Assembly (NCBI GenBank): GCA_004297825.1
Contig: SCSX01000090.1
Location: forward strand, 19,629-83,628
Direction: 5' to 3'
Source: Spirochaetota bacterium
GTDB lineage: Bacteria > Spirochaetota > UBA4802 > UBA5368
Length of the DNA stretch: 64,000 bases
In this document: one piece after another, positions 7,601 to 16,229 of the stretch
How positions within the stretch are numbered: position 1 is the first letter of the stretch
How the letters are laid out: each line of letters begins with the position of its first letter
Translations under genes and position numbers: made by a program
Notes under the pieces: generated by a model
The model's input: the letters and a program-made list of their open reading frames with translations, nothing else
Told to the model about the DNA's origin: nothing
Databases searched by the model: none

Positions 7601-10068
7601 GGGTATCCATTCCCGATCCCGACACGGGGCTCACGATAGCGGTGAAGGCGGACCGGGAAAAATACCTGCCCGGGGACACCGTCAAGCTGGCCGTGAAGGC
7701 CGCCGATACCGCGGGGCGCCCCGTCCAGGCGGACATCTCGCTGGGCGTCGTGGACGAGGCCATCTACCAGATCCGTTACGACCACACGCCGCGCATGCGC
7801 GACTTTTTCTATTCGAAGATTTCCAACTGGGTACTCACGAATTATTCCTACCCCATAACCATTCTGGCGGGAGCGGGAAAAGAGGGCAAGATCAAGGTAC
7901 GCGAAAACTTCAAGGACACCGCGTTCTGGAAGCCGGACATACGTACCGGCGCGGACGGGAACGCCGAGCTCTCCTTCACGGTCCCGGACAACCTCACGAC
8001 CTGGCGGCTCACCCTGCGCGGCCATGACAGGGAGGGGCGCGTGGGCGAAAAAAAGAGCGAGATCCTCGTGACCCAGGACCTGGTCGCGCGCATCGGCAAG
8101 CCGCGCTTTTTCACCGAGGGGGACAGGCTCTCGCTCATAGGCATCGTGAACAGCAACACGGCGCGCGGCCTCGAGGCCGTCGCGACCGAGTTCAAGATGG
8201 ACGGAACCGCGGTCTCCCCGGAGGAGAAGGCGAAGATCAGCCTTCCGGCGTTCGGGTCGGCCCGCGCGCACTACCAGGTGCAAGTCCCCGGGAACAGGGA
8301 ATCCGTCGACCTCTACTTCCAGGCGCGCGCCGATGCCGAGGCGAAGGACGCGCTCAAGCTCACCGTCCCCGTGCAGTCAAAGGGCGTGCCCTACAAGCTC
8401 TACGGCCTGGGGGATATGTCCGGGAATCGCGAGGTCACGCTTTCGCCCCTGGGCGCGACCGACGACTTCGAGTATCGGCCCGAGACCCTTACCATCACGG
8501 TGCACCCCGACCCGATCGCGCAGCTCATGCGCGCGTCGAAGTACCTCGCCGAGTACCCGTACGGCTGCGTGGAACAGACCATAAGCCGGTTCCTCCCGAA
8601 CCTGGCCTTCAAGGCCCTGCTCGCGAAGCGCGGCATGAAGGACGTGCCGGTGGACCCGGAGCTGGACGCGAAGATCTCGGTGGGCATCCAGCGTATAACC
8701 CAGATGCAGAACGACGACGGGAGCTGGGGCTGGTGGAGCGGCGACCGCGGCAACGAGTTCATAACCGGCTACGTGCTCTACGCGCTTCGCACCGCCAAAG
8801 GCCTCGGTTATCCCATCGACGGGGAAAGCGCGCGCCAGGGCCTGGAGGCCGTCGAGCGCATGCTGCAAAACGAATCGCTTCTTTCGCCGGACGGCAAGGC
8901 GTACCTGTTATACATCTATGCCTTTTACGGGAAATGGAGCAAAACGGCGTACGCCGCGCTCGCTAAGGAATCCGCGCTCTCGAACTACGCGCAGGCCTTC
9001 CTCGTGCGGGCGATGGCGCTCGCTCCCGGAATCGCCTCCATCCCCGCACAGGACCGCGCGGCGATCGCGAAGCTCCTTCCGGAGCAGGTGGCGGCATTAA
9101 AGAACCGCCAGCAGACGGACGGCAAGGGCGCCTACTGGGCCCCGGGTGAAAACCCCTGGGCATGGCAGGGCGCCTCGACCGAAATGAGCGCCCACGTGCT
9201 CGCCGCGCTCGTCGAATCGGGCGACACGGGGACGATCCCCGCCTCGATCGTGGCCTCGATCTGCAAGAGGATGCGCGGCGGCGCGTGGACGAGCACCAAG
9301 GAGACCGCGCACGTCTTCTTTGCCTTCTGCAAATACCTCGAGGCGCGCACGGGTGAACTCTCGTCCGCCGGGAACATCACCTTTTCCCTGGAAGGAAAGG
9401 ACATCGCGACCCTCGCCTATGACACGAAGACCATGCGTGACTGGGAAAAGCTCTCCGTGACGGTCAAGCTCCCGGGGTCGGCGGGGAGCGCGTTCAAGGT
9501 CGCCGCGCGCGGCAGCGCCGGTCCCGACGCGCTCTTCGAGCTCGCGCTCAACGGGAACCTCAACTTCAAGGACACGGGCTTCCTCTCCCTTTTCAAGAGC
9601 GAGGACCGCAGCGTCCGCTCGCTCGAGAACGGCATCTCGCTCGCGCGCCGGTATTACTCGGTGATGCGCGTGCGCGACGCCAACAACAGCGAGTACTTCG
9701 TACCCGAGGAGATCGGGGACAGGAACGCGCTCAAGGTGGGCGACGAGCTTCTGGTCAAGATCAAGTTTCGCGCCCAGGACAACTTCGAGTACCTGGTGCT
9801 CGAGGACTACCTGCCCAGCGGTTTCGAGGTCGTGATGAAGAACGCCTACGGCGAGTACCAGCCCTTTTCCCACGCCGAACAGTGGGACAACCGCATGGTG
9901 TTCTTCTTCACCGGGCTTGAAAAGAACCGGGTGTACGAGATCGCCTACATCATGCGCGCGGAGCTTCCGGGCGAGTTCCTGGCCCGGCCCTCGCGCATGG
10001 AGTGCATGTACGAGCCCTCCATACAGGGATGGGCATCTCCCTCCCGGTTCGTGATCCAGAAGAAGTAG
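4669..10068 (+). CDS. Alpha-2-macroglobulin family lipoprotein with intact thioester site
   Basis: This 1799-aa envelope protein starts with a lipoprotein signal (LAIAC, Cys20). Residues about 45-325 hold three carboxypeptidase-regulatory-like beta domains, an extension over the usual ~1650-aa bacterial form. Macroglobulin domains follow, including LGVVDEAIY near 1025 and the FWKPDIRTGADGNAELSFTV region near 1085. The thioester motif CVEQ is intact (C1300, E1302, Q1303) within EYPYGCVEQTISRFLPNLAF and is followed by the helical thioester domain with WGWWSGDRGNEFITGYV. Such proteins are thought to trap attacking proteases in the periplasm and are usually paired with PBP1C. Here the next gene, 2 nt downstream, is a SpoIID-transpeptidase fusion. 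Confidence 0.93.
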   Translation: MKKIFAASLILCAASLAIACGVPGRQVLPDGRAVYAKQDGAALQKKNVIEGHVRYQHYENDRYHTLPVKGAVVEIKNANMGMGYYRCETDGNGYFHVEDFITQVRYVIEVRAEGFVTYRHTQHIQAGTYDIQLTPEAIISGTVKDSAGGPMRDVEVRLNHPHDDAESGEEEEPGRAKPKPFVTATDARGLYRFDKLTSGSYAVTFQKQGYITETARLQHVSSGEKFNLPMQMLRPARLSGRLSIEGIDAPAINVDATLASGKIAHSTQSYQDGSYQLEDVKPGTYKLSLSHQGFFKIETPVITVREGDDRAHTDFTMRPKSPELEVYSNRYTFAPGSKVEFSLKSFRLEKVKFTVYRVPVAVFLRGKTQPGAVDPATSGFRAERQWDDTIREFEPYEWRYQSVEMNEPLPPGGYCIEVTGADKVTSRKFFSVTSVGVVVKRSRESVFAYVTDLVTNAPVPGAAIALFDNTPEKQEYRESEYAYKPPERIEDLPVAVVQKGATDVTGVYHAPLKSDMHVSILAVGTDGSYSFCSTGSPNQFAREENKFFIYTDRPVYRAGDKVHYKILGKHRAERFVPLGRDTYHYEIRNIDTDDTIDSGSFPLDEWGTFHGDIQLSSEVRLGEYELRAGTSPDDLYAAGRFYVEQYRKPEFKIELTPTAAFFTNGDTAEFKVEARYFFGAPLKGALVRYRFYESRLRDTDTTYWWEEDYGRSESYNKIKLEGEKYLDDNGIASLKLHCGDYPYDREITLETTIVDSSNVSITSRESVKIGRGEYYIKINPAQNFFSDDEKKIVQVKTLAHDGKPVSAPVEIKVYRYVWKPWQRVYVHDAKPVFEKKLTTGEKGTAELELPGKLDVYGEFDIVATGRDKKENVISANRVVWIYSNFGYKIESRFKNLELAVNDAELEKPGEITCLLKSRFNDAWVCITLEGRDVYESRVVKMTGNITPVKLDIKARYAPNLFITATMQRNRALFMSSAGVSIPDPDTGLTIAVKADREKYLPGDTVKLAVKAADTAGRPVQADISLGVVDEAIYQIRYDHTPRMRDFFYSKISNWVLTNYSYPITILAGAGKEGKIKVRENFKDTAFWKPDIRTGADGNAELSFTVPDNLTTWRLTLRGHDREGRVGEKKSEILVTQDLVARIGKPRFFTEGDRLSLIGIVNSNTARGLEAVATEFKMDGTAVSPEEKAKISLPAFGSARAHYQVQVPGNRESVDLYFQARADAEAKDALKLTVPVQSKGVPYKLYGLGDMSGNREVTLSPLGATDDFEYRPETLTITVHPDPIAQLMRASKYLAEYPYGCVEQTISRFLPNLAFKALLAKRGMKDVPVDPELDAKISVGIQRITQMQNDDGSWGWWSGDRGNEFITGYVLYALRTAKGLGYPIDGESARQGLEAVERMLQNESLLSPDGKAYLLYIYAFYGKWSKTAYAALAKESALSNYAQAFLVRAMALAPGIASIPAQDRAAIAKLLPEQVAALKNRQQTDGKGAYWAPGENPWAWQGASTEMSAHVLAALVESGDTGTIPASIVASICKRMRGGAWTSTKETAHVFFAFCKYLEARTGELSSAGNITFSLEGKDIATLAYDTKTMRDWEKLSVTVKLPGSAGSAFKVAARGSAGPDALFELALNGNLNFKDTGFLSLFKSEDRSVRSLENGISLARRYYSVMRVRDANNSEYFVPEEIGDRNALKVGDELLVKIKFRAQDNFEYLVLEDYLPSGFEVVMKNAYGEYQPFSHAEQWDNRMVFFFTGLEKNRVYEIAYIMRAELPGEFLARPSRMECMYEPSIQGWASPSRFVIQKK

Positions 10069-10070
10069 GG

Positions 10071-12140
10071 ATGCGCGCCGCCGCGCTCCTCCTGCTCGCA
10101 AGCCTGCTTCCGGCGCCCGCATGGGCCGGAAGCGACGTTGCGCGCAATGGGGGGCCGATACGCGTCTCCATCCTCTCCCGGCACCTGAAGTCGATGGCCG
10201 CGGGCGAGCTGGATCGAATCCTGTTTGAACTTCCGGATAACGTCTCCTGCGTCCGCGCGGACGGCGGGACGCGCGTCCCGGTGAAAACTATCGAGATCGC
10301 CCACCGCGACGGCGCCTTCCGGGTCCTCCTGGACGGGGAAGCGGCCGGCGATCGCGTGAGCCTTACGATCGAGGGCGCCCCCGGACTCACGGTCGGGGTG
10401 CGCTTCAGGGACGATTCGAGGCGCTACCCCCTTCCCCTGCGCATCGACGCATCGCCCCGGGAAATCTCGATCGTCGCGAGCGAAGAGCCCGAACGCTACG
10501 CGCGCGACAGCGCCGCCGCCGAATACGGCCCCCAGCCCCGATCGGGCGCGGAGGCGCTCGAAGCGCTCTCCCTCCTCGTCCTCGCGCGCGCGGAGCGCGC
10601 GCGCGCCCGCCCCGTACACGGGAACGCGCACGTCTGCGACCTGAGCCACTGCCAGGTCTACCGGGGGCGCCTCGACCGCGCCGACACGAGTATCGGCGAA
10701 GCAAATTTCCCGTGGCGCATCGACGCGACCGCGCTTTTTTGCGAACCCGTGTTCCACGCGCGCTGCGGGGGCGCGACCCTGGGCGACGGCGTCTTCAGCC
10801 TGGGCGAAAAGCGTGCTCCGGGGGTCCGCGACCGGCTGCTTGGCGAGGGCGTCTACCTTTGCCGGAACGGCCGGGAGGGATGGACCGCCGCGCTTCCGGC
10901 CGGCGAGCTCAGGTCCATCCTGGGCGGGGACACGGGCGAGATCGCCGCGATCGTCTACGACCGCGCGGCGTGCCGGCTCGAAATTCGAACCGACAGGGGA
11001 CCTCTCGAGTTCGCGCCCGAGGATTTCCGCCTCAGGATCAACCGGGTCAAGGGGTGGAGTTTTTTGAAAAGCAACAATTACGAGGTTCGAAAGGGCGACG
11101 ACGCGGGTGGCGCGGCGTACCTGTTTTCCGGGCGGGGCCTGGGGCACAACGCGGGACTGTGCCAGCACGGCGCCCTCGCGCTCGCGATGCGCGGCTTTTC
11201 ACGCTACGAAATTCTATGCCATTACTTTCCCGGGATCGGTTTTGTACGGGGCGCGCACGAACGCGAGCCGGACAGTCCCTATCTCTCTTACGTCGGTTTT
11301 TCGCTCGTAACGGGGGAAGTCCTGGACGCGCGCTATGCGCAGATACTCTCCCGCAGCGTCGCACCCGGTTCCGTCTTCAAGCTGCTGGTTTCGCTCTACC
11401 TCGTCGCGCGCCGCCCCGACCTCGCGCGCGGTTATCGCTATACCTGCGAGGGCGCGAGCGCCGATACGCACATGCCCGAAAAATGCTGGAAGCCGGGCGG
11501 GCACGGCGACACCGATCTCTCCCGCGCGATCTCGTGCTCGTGCAATCTCTACTTCGCCTCGCTCTACGCGCACATCGACCGCGCCGATTTCGCGTCATTC
11601 ATCGCCTCCCTGTCCCGCCGGCCGGGAATCGCCCTCGCGCTCCCGGACATAGACGGGGACGCCGGATTCGCGCGCCTGCTGTGCGGCCTCGATTACCGCG
11701 TGAAGCTGACCGTCCGCGATCTCGTGAAGGTCGCGATGACCGTCTCTCCCGTCGCGGTATCGGACCGCCCAGTCGATGAATTCCGGCGATCGCTGCCCGC
11801 GGGCGGCCTGGAGGTCATCCGCGCGGCCCTGGCCGAGACGGTGCGCACGGGTACGGCATCCGGGGAGAGCGAACCGTACGGAAGCGCGCGGGAGAATATC
11901 GAACCCCTTCGCCGCGGGCCCCTGGAGGGCGACGACGAGCCCGGGGGCATGGTCCCGTCGTCATCGTGCTGGGGGAAAACCTCGACTGTCATGGCCGGAA
12001 CGAACCGGTACCTTTCCTATGGATTGTTCCTGGGGGGCGACAGGGACAGGGGGCTCATAACCATCGTAGCGCGGGGGAACGGCCACCTGGCCGCCCGGTG
12101 GGGGCTCAGGATTTTAGGACGGGAACCCCCTGCCCGTTGA
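10071..12140 (+). CDS. SpoIID-type glycan domain fused to a penicillin-binding transpeptidase domain
   Basis: A signal peptide (residues 1-19) is followed by a SpoIID/LytB-like region: AAAEYGPQPRSGAEALEAL near 148 (E151 aligns with the family catalytic Glu), HVCDLSHCQVYRG at 187-199, and GRGLGHNAGLCQHGALALAMRG near 355. The C-terminal third is a PBP-type DD-transpeptidase. VGFSLVTGEVLDA (408-420) mimics the start of PBP domains, SxxK is S434-VF-K437 in PGSVFK, SxN is S490-C-N492, and the KTG-type motif is K636-T-S638. One periplasmic enzyme may thus cleave glycan strands and cross-link peptides. It starts 2 nt after the macroglobulin stop, so it may replace the PBP1C partner typical of that family. 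I know of no standard family with this order. Confidence 0.82.
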   Translation: MRAAALLLLASLLPAPAWAGSDVARNGGPIRVSILSRHLKSMAAGELDRILFELPDNVSCVRADGGTRVPVKTIEIAHRDGAFRVLLDGEAAGDRVSLTIEGAPGLTVGVRFRDDSRRYPLPLRIDASPREISIVASEEPERYARDSAAAEYGPQPRSGAEALEALSLLVLARAERARARPVHGNAHVCDLSHCQVYRGRLDRADTSIGEANFPWRIDATALFCEPVFHARCGGATLGDGVFSLGEKRAPGVRDRLLGEGVYLCRNGREGWTAALPAGELRSILGGDTGEIAAIVYDRAACRLEIRTDRGPLEFAPEDFRLRINRVKGWSFLKSNNYEVRKGDDAGGAAYLFSGRGLGHNAGLCQHGALALAMRGFSRYEILCHYFPGIGFVRGAHEREPDSPYLSYVGFSLVTGEVLDARYAQILSRSVAPGSVFKLLVSLYLVARRPDLARGYRYTCEGASADTHMPEKCWKPGGHGDTDLSRAISCSCNLYFASLYAHIDRADFASFIASLSRRPGIALALPDIDGDAGFARLLCGLDYRVKLTVRDLVKVAMTVSPVAVSDRPVDEFRRSLPAGGLEVIRAALAETVRTGTASGESEPYGSARENIEPLRRGPLEGDDEPGGMVPSSSCWGKTSTVMAGTNRYLSYGLFLGGDRDRGLITIVARGNGHLAARWGLRILGREPPAR

Positions 12141-12236
12141 AAAAACTTCAGTTTTCCCCCTTTTCCCTCCGATATTTCTAAAGAAGATTACTTGTTCCCA
12201 ATTCTCGTATTATCATTGTACTGAAGAGGTTACTCC

Positions 12237-13121
12237 ATGAAGCTGAGAAATATCTCCGTCACCGCGCTCTGCCTGGCAGTCTGTGTTGCCCTGCTGGGGC
12301 TGTTCTCCGTCGTCGCGACAGTAAACGCCCAGGACGCCGCGAAGGACGCCCCCAAGGACGCCAAGGAAGTCAAGGCGGCCGATAAAAAGGAAGAAGCCCC
12401 CAAGGAAGTCACGGGCTGGCGGGTGAAGGATTTCAAACCCTATATACAGGCCATGCAGGAGCTGCAGAAGCTCAGCAAGGACTATTCCGAGAACATGCTG
12501 AAGCTCGCGATCGACGAATACTCGACGGGACTCGACATCCTCGAGGACATGGAAAACGAGGTGACCAAGCTCGTCACCGCCAACAAGGAAAAGAAGAACC
12601 TGAACGAACGGTGGTACTGGCAGGAAATCGACCGGAAGAACCAGGAAGAGCGCCAGGTCGCGAAACTGAAATACGACGCCAAGCTTAAATCGGTCACCTA
12701 TTTCACCCGCGCGATCAACCACATGGACAATGTGCAGTTCCAGGAGGTCAGGAACAACCCGAAGTTCCAGACCTTCCAGAGCCGGCTGTACCAGGTGTAC
12801 GTCTCTTCCCAGTACGACCTGTACAACTTCAAGCCTTGCATCCCCATACTCGAGCGTTATATCGCTTTGAACGAGCAGAATAAAAAGGACGTGTGGGCCT
12901 ACAAGTACCTTTCGAGCTGCTACGGCTACCTCGAAACGGTGGTGGGCAAGTCGAGCCAGGCGCCCGAGGCGACGCAGCTTCAGTACAAGCAGTTCAAGAA
13001 CCGCTACATGCTGCAGGCGGTGGAAATCGAGTTCGGCGCGGAATCGATCGAGTACAAGCATCTGCGGGAAATCGTGGAGATGGACGAGAAGAAATCGGAG
13101 CGCTTGAACGACTTCAAGTAA
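12237..13121 (+). CDS. Exported helical protein, FcpA-like (flagellar coiling protein) candidate
   Basis: This 294-aa protein has a signal peptide ending near VNAQ (residue 32), a low-complexity Lys/Asp/Ala linker (33-60), then an all-helical TPR-like body. The NERWYWQEIDRKNQEERQ segment, the ILERYIALNEQNKKDVWAYKYLSSCYGY segment in two parts, and the C-terminal EYKHLREIVEMDEK resemble what I recall of Leptospira FcpA, the sheath protein that curves the periplasmic flagellum. This is recalled resemblance, not an alignment. AAGAGG lies 9-14 nt before the ATG, and a strong terminator follows, so it is probably monocistronic. If correct, it points to a Leptospirales-type flagellum. Confidence 0.6.
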   Translation: MKLRNISVTALCLAVCVALLGLFSVVATVNAQDAAKDAPKDAKEVKAADKKEEAPKEVTGWRVKDFKPYIQAMQELQKLSKDYSENMLKLAIDEYSTGLDILEDMENEVTKLVTANKEKKNLNERWYWQEIDRKNQEERQVAKLKYDAKLKSVTYFTRAINHMDNVQFQEVRNNPKFQTFQSRLYQVYVSSQYDLYNFKPCIPILERYIALNEQNKKDVWAYKYLSSCYGYLETVVGKSSQAPEATQLQYKQFKNRYMLQAVEIEFGAESIEYKHLREIVEMDEKKSERLNDFK

Positions 13122-13148
13122 GCGATCGAACCGATCCAGAGTTAAAAC

Positions 13149-13180
13149 CGCGGCGGGGAAACCCGCCGCGTTTCATTTTG
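13149..13180. terminator. Intrinsic terminator
   Basis: Perfect 9-bp stem CGCGGCGGG (13149-13157) and CCCGCCGCG (13162-13170) with a GAAA tetraloop, followed by TTTCATTTT. It ends the FcpA-like transcript and lies at the convergent junction with the leftward gene ending at 13189. Confidence 0.85.
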
Positions 13181-13188
13181 GCCCGCCC

Positions 13189-14262
13189 CTATTCCGACGC
13201 GAGCGAACCCCGCGCACTGTAGCCTAATTCCCCGCGTGACCATTCGATTTTAAAGACGACGTCCGGCGGCACCGTGAGCCTCAAGGGGGCCGGCTGGTCG
13301 ATATTGTTGGCGCGCTCGTATTTTTCCTTCACGCGGTTGAGCTCCCACCTTTCGGCGCGCACGACGTGGCGGGACCCCGCGTCAACCTTCGTACGGAATC
13401 GCCGCACCGTCCCCGCGGGGCCGCTCTCGGTGCGTCCCGCCTCCGTCCCGTCCACGAAAATCTTATAGAACACGGTCGCGGACGGATCGCCCGCGGGGGA
13501 ATCGTCCGTGCACAGTATCTCAAGGTTGTATTCGCCAGGACGCGCAAGCCTTTTATCGATGGCGTAGGCGGCGATCACCCGCGCCTCATGGGCGTCCACC
13601 ACCGCGACGGCCGCCCCGTCCGCGGCGAACAGTATCCTGCCATCGACCACGGCCTGGAAGCGCGCCGGCGCCCCGAGCGCGAGCGGGATCCTCCGGCCGT
13701 TGATGCTCACGAAAGTCCCCTCCTTCCCCTTTGCCAGGATGCACGGTCCATCCCCGGAAAGCGCGAAGTCCATCGCCGCCTCCGCGAGTGGTGCGCCCCC
13801 GCCGTTCAGGTCGATGCGGTAGAGCGTGCCCTGGCTGCCGTCATCGCCGGCAGTAGGCGCCGTAAGCACGAAGAGCGTCCCGCGGTTCCCGGCGATCTTG
13901 ACCGGGGTCACCTCCCGGTCCGGCTTCCAGGCGTACTCGGTCTCCTTTTCCGTTTGTACGTCCATGCGGCCCGCCGTCAGTTTCCGGTACCCGCCCTGGC
14001 CCTTTTTCGGCTCATCAGCGCGCAGGTACCACAGTATCCCGTCGGCATAGCGCGCCATGATCACCCCGCCTAGGGGCAGGGCCTTCACCCCGTCCTCCGC
14101 GTGGGCGTACACCTTCCCGTCAAGGAGCACACAGGCGAAGGGAAGCCGGCCGGGGCGCGTCTCGGCTTCATGCTTCGTCTCGGAAAACGCGATATCGACG
14201 GCGCAGGCCATGACAAGCGCGCTTGCGATAAAGGCTGCGGGGAGGCGGTCAGAGTTTTTCAA
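13189..14262 (-). CDS. Exported protein of unknown function, beta-propeller-like repeats
   Basis: About 357 aa if translation starts at TTG 14262-14260, which gives a signal peptide (KNSDRLPAAFIASALVMACAV). An in-frame ATG at 14316 lies well inside the upstream gene and is less likely. The mature part alternates short strands such as GKVYAHAEDGVKALPLGG, GTLFVLTAP and DGRILFAADGAAVAVVDA, suggestive of beta-propeller blades, followed by a C-terminal region with VFYKIFVDGTEAGRTESG that looks like a beta-sandwich. I recognise no family. It overlaps the PLP decarboxylase stop by 14 nt, so the two are probably co-expressed even though their functions do not obviously connect. Confidence 0.6.
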   Translation of the reverse strand: MKNSDRLPAAFIASALVMACAVDIAFSETKHEAETRPGRLPFACVLLDGKVYAHAEDGVKALPLGGVIMARYADGILWYLRADEPKKGQGGYRKLTAGRMDVQTEKETEYAWKPDREVTPVKIAGNRGTLFVLTAPTAGDDGSQGTLYRIDLNGGGAPLAEAAMDFALSGDGPCILAKGKEGTFVSINGRRIPLALGAPARFQAVVDGRILFAADGAAVAVVDAHEARVIAAYAIDKRLARPGEYNLEILCTDDSPAGDPSATVFYKIFVDGTEAGRTESGPAGTVRRFRTKVDAGSRHVVRAERWELNRVKEKYERANNIDQPAPLRLTVPPDVVFKIEWSRGELGYSARGSLASE

Positions 14263-15961
14263 GACGGTGCGCGAAATCGGCCCTGTAAATCTTTTCACCA
14301 AGCCTGTTGTGCTCATGCACGATCTCCTGGAGGATTTCGGTCGTCGTGAGCGGGTTGATCGTCACCGAACGGAGGACCACGATCTTCTGGGGGCTGTACT
14401 TCGTGGATTCCAGCGTGGTGCGGGACACGAAGCTGTTGTCCTCCTGGCGGATGGCGCGGTGGAGCTCGATGTTCAATTCATTGAGGGTTTCATTGATCGC
14501 GTGTATCCGTTTCAGGAGGCGAACCACCTCCTGCGTCACCTTCGCGCTCTCGACCTGCGCGAGCAGGAGGTTCAGCTTTTCCTGGATGCGCGCGGGCACG
14601 AACCGGTAGTTCATGATGAAAATCTCGGGATTGCTGGTGCGCTCGAAATTCGGATGAAGGTCGATGAGGTTTTTCAGGGTGTTCGTGATCTCGAACGCGT
14701 GCTCGAAGAGAAGGCTGAAGCCCTCGACGCCGAAAATTTTGAAGGTAACCCACGGCTTGAGGCACGAGAACGGCCGGGACCCCTCCACGGTGAAGCGCCC
14801 CTGGTCGACCGAGTCGGGGCGTATGATGTAATTCGAGGTGTGCTTGATATAGTTGAGCGCGGTCTCCTTCCGGAAGAGTATCATCCCCATCGAAAGGGGC
14901 GAATACATGAGCTTGTGCGCGTCGAAGGTCACCGAGTCCGCGTCCTCGATGCCCTTGAACATGTCGCGGTACTTGTCGACGATAAGGAGCGACCCGCCCC
15001 ACGCCGCGTCCACGTGGAAAAACGTCTTGTTCTCGTCGGCGACCCTGCGCATCTCCAGGAGATCGTCGATGTTCCCGGTCTCGGTCGTACCGGCGATCCC
15101 CACGAGCGAGATGATCTTGATTTTTTCCTCGGATGCCGCGTTCGCGTCCTGGATCTGCCTGCACACCTGGCGCAGCCGCGCCATGTCGATCCTGTCGTTA
15201 TCGTCGACCGGCACCTTGATGACGCTGCAGTTCCCCAGGCCTATGATCCGCGCGACCTTCTCGAAGGAATAGTGACCGCGCTGGCTCACCAGTATCACCG
15301 CGCGCTTCGTACGGTAGTGCCGGAACGCGTCATAAATGCCCGCCTTGCGGATTCCGGGAAAGCGCCCGTCGGAGGGAAAGGCCTGGTTGCGCGCCACCAG
15401 CATCGCGGTCAGATTCGCCATCGTGCCGTCCAGCGTGACGTTTCCCAGGGCGATGCGGTGATTCTGGACGTGCGTCCGGTAGAAGTTGACGGACCTCTTG
15501 AAAATGAGCCGGTGAATCCATGCGATAAGCTCGCGCTCGACGAAGGTGGAGGCCTTCGCGGTCTCGATCTTCACCTGGTTCTGGTTGAGCGCGGCTATGA
15601 TCATCTCGAGCAGGATCATGAAGTAGGGGATCGCGCTCGTCATGTGGCCTATGTAATAGGGATTGCCCACCTTCACGGAATGGGCTATGATCTTGGACTT
15701 TATCTCGGCGAGTATATCTTTGAGAAGATAGGGGTGCCGGGGAATGTCGATTATCGAAAACATCTTGGCGAGCTCCTGGATGGAGATCTCGCTGTGGATG
15801 CCGCCCTTCGATTTGAAGAAATTGTGGATGAGGTCCAGCAGCTCGTGTCCGAACTCGAGGAACTTGTCCGGGGAATCGGGCATGATGAATAGCCGTTGCA
15901 GGTGGTCCAGGTCCGCCCGAACCTCCGCGCCCTTCCGGATGTCGATCCTTTGCGGTTTCAT
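14249..15961 (-). CDS. PLP-dependent group II decarboxylase, PanP-like (putative aspartate 1-decarboxylase)
   Basis: A 570-aa cytoplasmic enzyme of the group II PLP decarboxylases. Key marks are GNVTLDGTMANLTAMLVARN near residue 180, VGIAGTTETGNID, the PLP-ring segment HVDAAWGGS, and the Schiff-base lysine K350 in DAHKLMY, with GRFTVEGSRPFS downstream. The IIRPDSVDQGRFTVEGSRP pattern and length resemble PanP, which makes beta-alanine from aspartate in bacteria lacking pyruvoyl PanD. Glutamate or aromatic amino-acid decarboxylation cannot be excluded. The start at 15961 has GGGAAAG upstream; an ATG at 15979 has no ribosome site. A panB gene 12 kb away makes a pantothenate role plausible. Confidence 0.85.
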   Translation of the reverse strand: MKPQRIDIRKGAEVRADLDHLQRLFIMPDSPDKFLEFGHELLDLIHNFFKSKGGIHSEISIQELAKMFSIIDIPRHPYLLKDILAEIKSKIIAHSVKVGNPYYIGHMTSAIPYFMILLEMIIAALNQNQVKIETAKASTFVERELIAWIHRLIFKRSVNFYRTHVQNHRIALGNVTLDGTMANLTAMLVARNQAFPSDGRFPGIRKAGIYDAFRHYRTKRAVILVSQRGHYSFEKVARIIGLGNCSVIKVPVDDNDRIDMARLRQVCRQIQDANAASEEKIKIISLVGIAGTTETGNIDDLLEMRRVADENKTFFHVDAAWGGSLLIVDKYRDMFKGIEDADSVTFDAHKLMYSPLSMGMILFRKETALNYIKHTSNYIIRPDSVDQGRFTVEGSRPFSCLKPWVTFKIFGVEGFSLLFEHAFEITNTLKNLIDLHPNFERTSNPEIFIMNYRFVPARIQEKLNLLLAQVESAKVTQEVVRLLKRIHAINETLNELNIELHRAIRQEDNSFVSRTTLESTKYSPQKIVVLRSVTINPLTTTEILQEIVHEHNRLGEKIYRADFAHRLEKL

Positions 15962-16229
15962 CACGCTTTCCCGCCTCATCTCAGTCCATGAATGTTCTTT
16001 TGCAAGAACTTTATCTCTATAAATTCAAATTAATGTAATATGAAAATTAAAATACTCCATGCCGTCATCGCGTAGTACGCCTGCTCCCTCCCTCGCCCGT
16101 CGTGTGGTACAGTATACCCGCCGGTCGCGGCAAAATCCCGAAATACCCCGTGATTTTTTCTAATTTTTAACCCCGCCGTGCCGACAATTAGAATGCGGAC
16201 AGATAGCGGCTTTTCACGGAAGGGGGCGT

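Noticed and set aside
6868..8283. Long open frame on the minus strand (over 470 codons) inside the macroglobulin gene
   Set aside because: It mirrors the codon structure of the plus-strand gene, which has clear domain motifs. High GC content makes such antisense frames common.
14057..15892. Plus-strand open frame of about 600 codons opposite the PLP decarboxylase
   Set aside because: The translation has the His/Arg/Leu/Val/Glu-heavy look of an antisense shadow and no domain; the minus-strand reading has all PLP motifs.
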